In this document: piece after piece, positions 6,521-8,119 of the stretch | Position numbering within the stretch: position 1 is the stretch's first letter | How the letters are laid out: each line of letters opens with the position of its first letter | Source: Candidatus Rokuibacteriota bacterium | Lineage (GTDB): Bacteria > Methylomirabilota > Methylomirabilia > Rokubacteriales > CSP1-6 | Assembly: GCA_016179165.1 (NCBI GenBank) | Contig: JACORX010000285.1 | Coordinates: 1-8,119, forward strand | Length of the DNA stretch: 8,119 nt | Direction: 5' to 3' | Notes under the pieces: model-generated | The model's input: only the letters and a program-made list of their open reading frames with translations | Told to the model about the DNA's origin: nothing | Database searches by the model: none | Program-made: the position numbers and the translations under genes

Positions 6521-8119
6521 CAGCGTCTCAATCGGGTGGCCTCTTTGACCTGGGGCTTTCGAGCCGCGCTCATGGCGCCCCAGATCTTCTGCGGCGTGAG
6601 CGGTAGGTCCACGTGGGTGACGCCCAGCGGGGCGAGCGCGTCCATGACCGCGTTGGCGATGGCGGGGGTCGAGCCGATGGTCGCGGCCTCGCCGATGCCC
6701 TTGACGCCGAGCGTGGTCCGCGGCGAGTGGGTGCGGGTGTGGTCGTTCTCGAACGAGATCAGGTCGTCCGTCTTCGGGATCGCGTAGTCCATGAGGGTCG
6801 ACGAGAGGAGCTGGCCCGACTTGTCGAACACCGCTTCCTCCCAGAGCGCCTGTCCGATGCCTTGCGCCAGGCCGCCGTGCACCTGGCCCTGGACCAGGAG
6901 CGGGTTGATGAGGAAGCCCGCGTCGTCCACCGACATGTAGCGGAGGATCTTGACGCGGCCGGTCTCTCCGTCCACCTCGACCATGGCGACGTGGGAGCCG
7001 AACGGGAAGAGCATGCCGGCGCCGGTCTTGACGTCCTCGTGCGAGTCGAGACTGCCCTTGGCGGCTGTGGCGACCTGCTGCCAGGTGACGGCGCGATCGG
7101 GCACGCCGCGCACCGTGAATTTGCCGTCGGCCAGCACGAGATCCTGCGCCGCCGCTTCGAGCAGCGTGGCGGCGACCTGCTGGGCTTTTTCCTTAACCTT
7201 GACCGCCTGGCCGAGGGCGTGCATGCCGCCGCGCGCGGCGGACCGGCTGCCGAAGGTGCCGACGCCGTTCCTGACGAGCGCGGTGTCGCCCTGGACGACC
7301 TTGACCATCTCCATCGGGATCTGGAGCTCGTCTGCGACCAGCTGGGCGTAAGCCGTTTCATGGCCTTGCCCGTGAGAGGCCGAGCCCGTCAGCAGGGTCA
7401 CGTGCCCGTCGGCGGCCACCACGAGGTCCGACACCTCGTCCTCTTCGAAGCCGCAGATCTCGACGTAGGAGGCGAGCCCGATGCCCACGAGCCGCCCGTC
7501 GGCGCGCGCCGCCTGCTGCTGCTGCCTCAAGGCGTCGTAGCCGGCCTTGATAAGGGCGAAGTCGAGGGCGCGCGTGTACTCGCCGCTGTCGTAGGAGTTC
7601 CCGAGCGCCGTGTCGTAGGGGAACTTGTCGGGCGGGATGAAGTTACGCCGCCTGACTTCGGACGGGTCGAGGCCGACCTTCGCGGCGAGCAGGTCCATGC
7701 CGCGCTCGATGAAGTAGGCGGCCTCGGGCCGCCCCGCGCCGCGATAGGGCACCGTGCCCATCGTGTTGGTGAAGGCGCAGACGACCTCGGCCCGCGCCGT
7801 CTGGATGTCGTAGCAGCCCGTGATCATCTGGGCGCAGAGGACCGGCAGGAGACAGCCGACGTGGTAGAGGCAGTAGCCGACGTTGCCGGTGATCTTCGCG
7901 TCGAGCGCGAGGATCCGGCCATTGTCATCCGCGGCCAGGCGCAGGTGGCAGCGCATGTCGCGGCCGTGTCCCGTCGACTGCATGTCCTCGCGCCGCGTCG
8001 CCGCCCAGCGCACGGGGCGGTTGAGGCGCTTCGCGAGCATCGGCACGATGGTGTCTTCCTGGTACACGGGCACCTTCGCGCCAAACCCGCCCCCCACGCG
8101 CCCGGTCATCAGGTGGATC
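6520..8119 (-). CDS. Xanthine dehydrogenase/CoxL-family molybdopterin-binding large subunit, form II type (5' partial)
   Basis: Catalytic large subunit of a molybdenum hydroxylase (xanthine oxidase family, Mo-MCD cofactor), which oxidises C-H bonds of aldehydes, heterocycles or related substrates. The frame stays open to the right edge (IHL precedes the first in-window ATG at 8109), so the N-terminus, with the a/b hammerhead domain, is missing; about 532 residues are visible of a usual 750-800. Numbering from the ATG at 8109: RVGGGFGAK at 4-12, PYRGAGRP at 121-128, SHGQGHET at 245-252 (cofactor-binding Gln248), GVGTFGSRS at 282-290, and KGIGEAATIG at 470-479 with likely catalytic base Glu474. 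PYRGAGR is the form II signature; the Cys of the form I motif AYxCSFR is absent, so canonical CO oxidation is unlikely. FAD and 2Fe-2S subunits are not in the window; since the large subunit is often last in such operons, they may lie upstream. The stop overlaps the next gene's ATG by one base. Family is certain, substrate unknown. Confidence 0.95.
   Translation of the reverse strand, partial: IHLMTGRVGGGFGAKVPVYQEDTIVPMLAKRLNRPVRWAATRREDMQSTGHGRDMRCHLRLAADDNGRILALDAKITGNVGYCLYHVGCLLPVLCAQMITGCYDIQTARAEVVCAFTNTMGTVPYRGAGRPEAAYFIERGMDLLAAKVGLDPSEVRRRNFIPPDKFPYDTALGNSYDSGEYTRALDFALIKAGYDALRQQQQAARADGRLVGIGLASYVEICGFEEDEVSDLVVAADGHVTLLTGSASHGQGHETAYAQLVADELQIPMEMVKVVQGDTALVRNGVGTFGSRSAARGGMHALGQAVKVKEKAQQVAATLLEAAAQDLVLADGKFTVRGVPDRAVTWQQVATAAKGSLDSHEDVKTGAGMLFPFGSHVAMVEVDGETGRVKILRYMSVDDAGFLINPLLVQGQVHGGLAQGIGQALWEEAVFDKSGQLLSSTLMDYAIPKTDDLISFENDHTRTHSPRTTLGVKGIGEAATIGSTPAIANAVMDALAPLGVTHVDLPLTPQKIWGAMSAARKPQVKEATRLRR

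Noticed and set aside
4673..6787. Plus-strand open frame of 704 codons opposite the DMSO-reductase-family gene
   Set aside because: Its translation is low-complexity, rich in Arg, Ala, Gly, Val and Asp, with no recognisable motifs, while the minus strand encodes a clear full-length enzyme. It is a GC-driven antisense shadow.
6520..8119. Naming the large subunit coxL (CO dehydrogenase)
   Set aside because: The Cys-containing form I active-site motif is absent.

Overview
The window is GC-rich bacterial DNA. Every supported gene lies on the minus strand, so transcription runs from high to low coordinates. Gene spacing is very tight: three junctions are four-base GTGA overlaps, one is a one-base TGATG overlap, and two are gaps of 9 and 25 bases. 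This looks like one long operon that enters from beyond the right edge. The mix of genes (xanthine-dehydrogenase-type large subunit, DMSO-reductase-family enzyme, luciferase-like oxidoreductase, NIPSNAP, TAXI-type relic) resembles GC-rich soil or sediment bacteria such as Rokubacteria/Methylomirabilota or Proteobacteria. That placement is inference from gene style only; no taxonomic marker is present.

Layout in transcription order. (1) 8119-6520: C-terminal two thirds of a CoxL-like molybdenum hydroxylase, cut by the window edge. It has the form II active-site motif PYRGAGRP, so it is not a canonical CO dehydrogenase. (2) 6520-4310: a complete DMSO-reductase-family molybdopterin oxidoreductase with one [4Fe-4S] motif and no Tat signal. 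(3) 4284-3784: a YbaK/EbsC-fold protein that lacks the usual deacylase catalytic residues. (4) 3787-2867: a luciferase-like (LLM) flavin/F420 oxidoreductase. (5) 2870-2700: an apparent relic of the C-terminus of a TAXI-type TRAP transporter binding protein. (6) 2668-2051: a NIPSNAP-family gene with a strong ribosome binding site, interrupted by two adjacent in-frame stops, TGA TAG, at codons 23-24. (7) 2041-1010: a low-specificity L-threonine aldolase with all key PLP residues. (8) 1013-258: a two-module VOC/glyoxalase-like protein. (9) 257-84: a noncoding gap with a GC-rich hairpin. (10) 83-1: the start of another possible reading frame, running off the left edge.

How the genes may work together (inference): two unrelated molybdenum enzymes, an LLM oxidoreductase, a PLP aldolase and a VOC enzyme suggest oxidative breakdown of an organic substrate, perhaps once with its own uptake system (the TAXI relic). 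The substrate cannot be read from the sequence. I found no tRNA, rRNA, CRISPR array, insertion sequence or phage gene. The features most worth a second look are the tandem stops in the NIPSNAP gene, the degenerate YbaK-fold protein, the transporter relic, and the pairing of two molybdoenzyme families at a one-base overlap.
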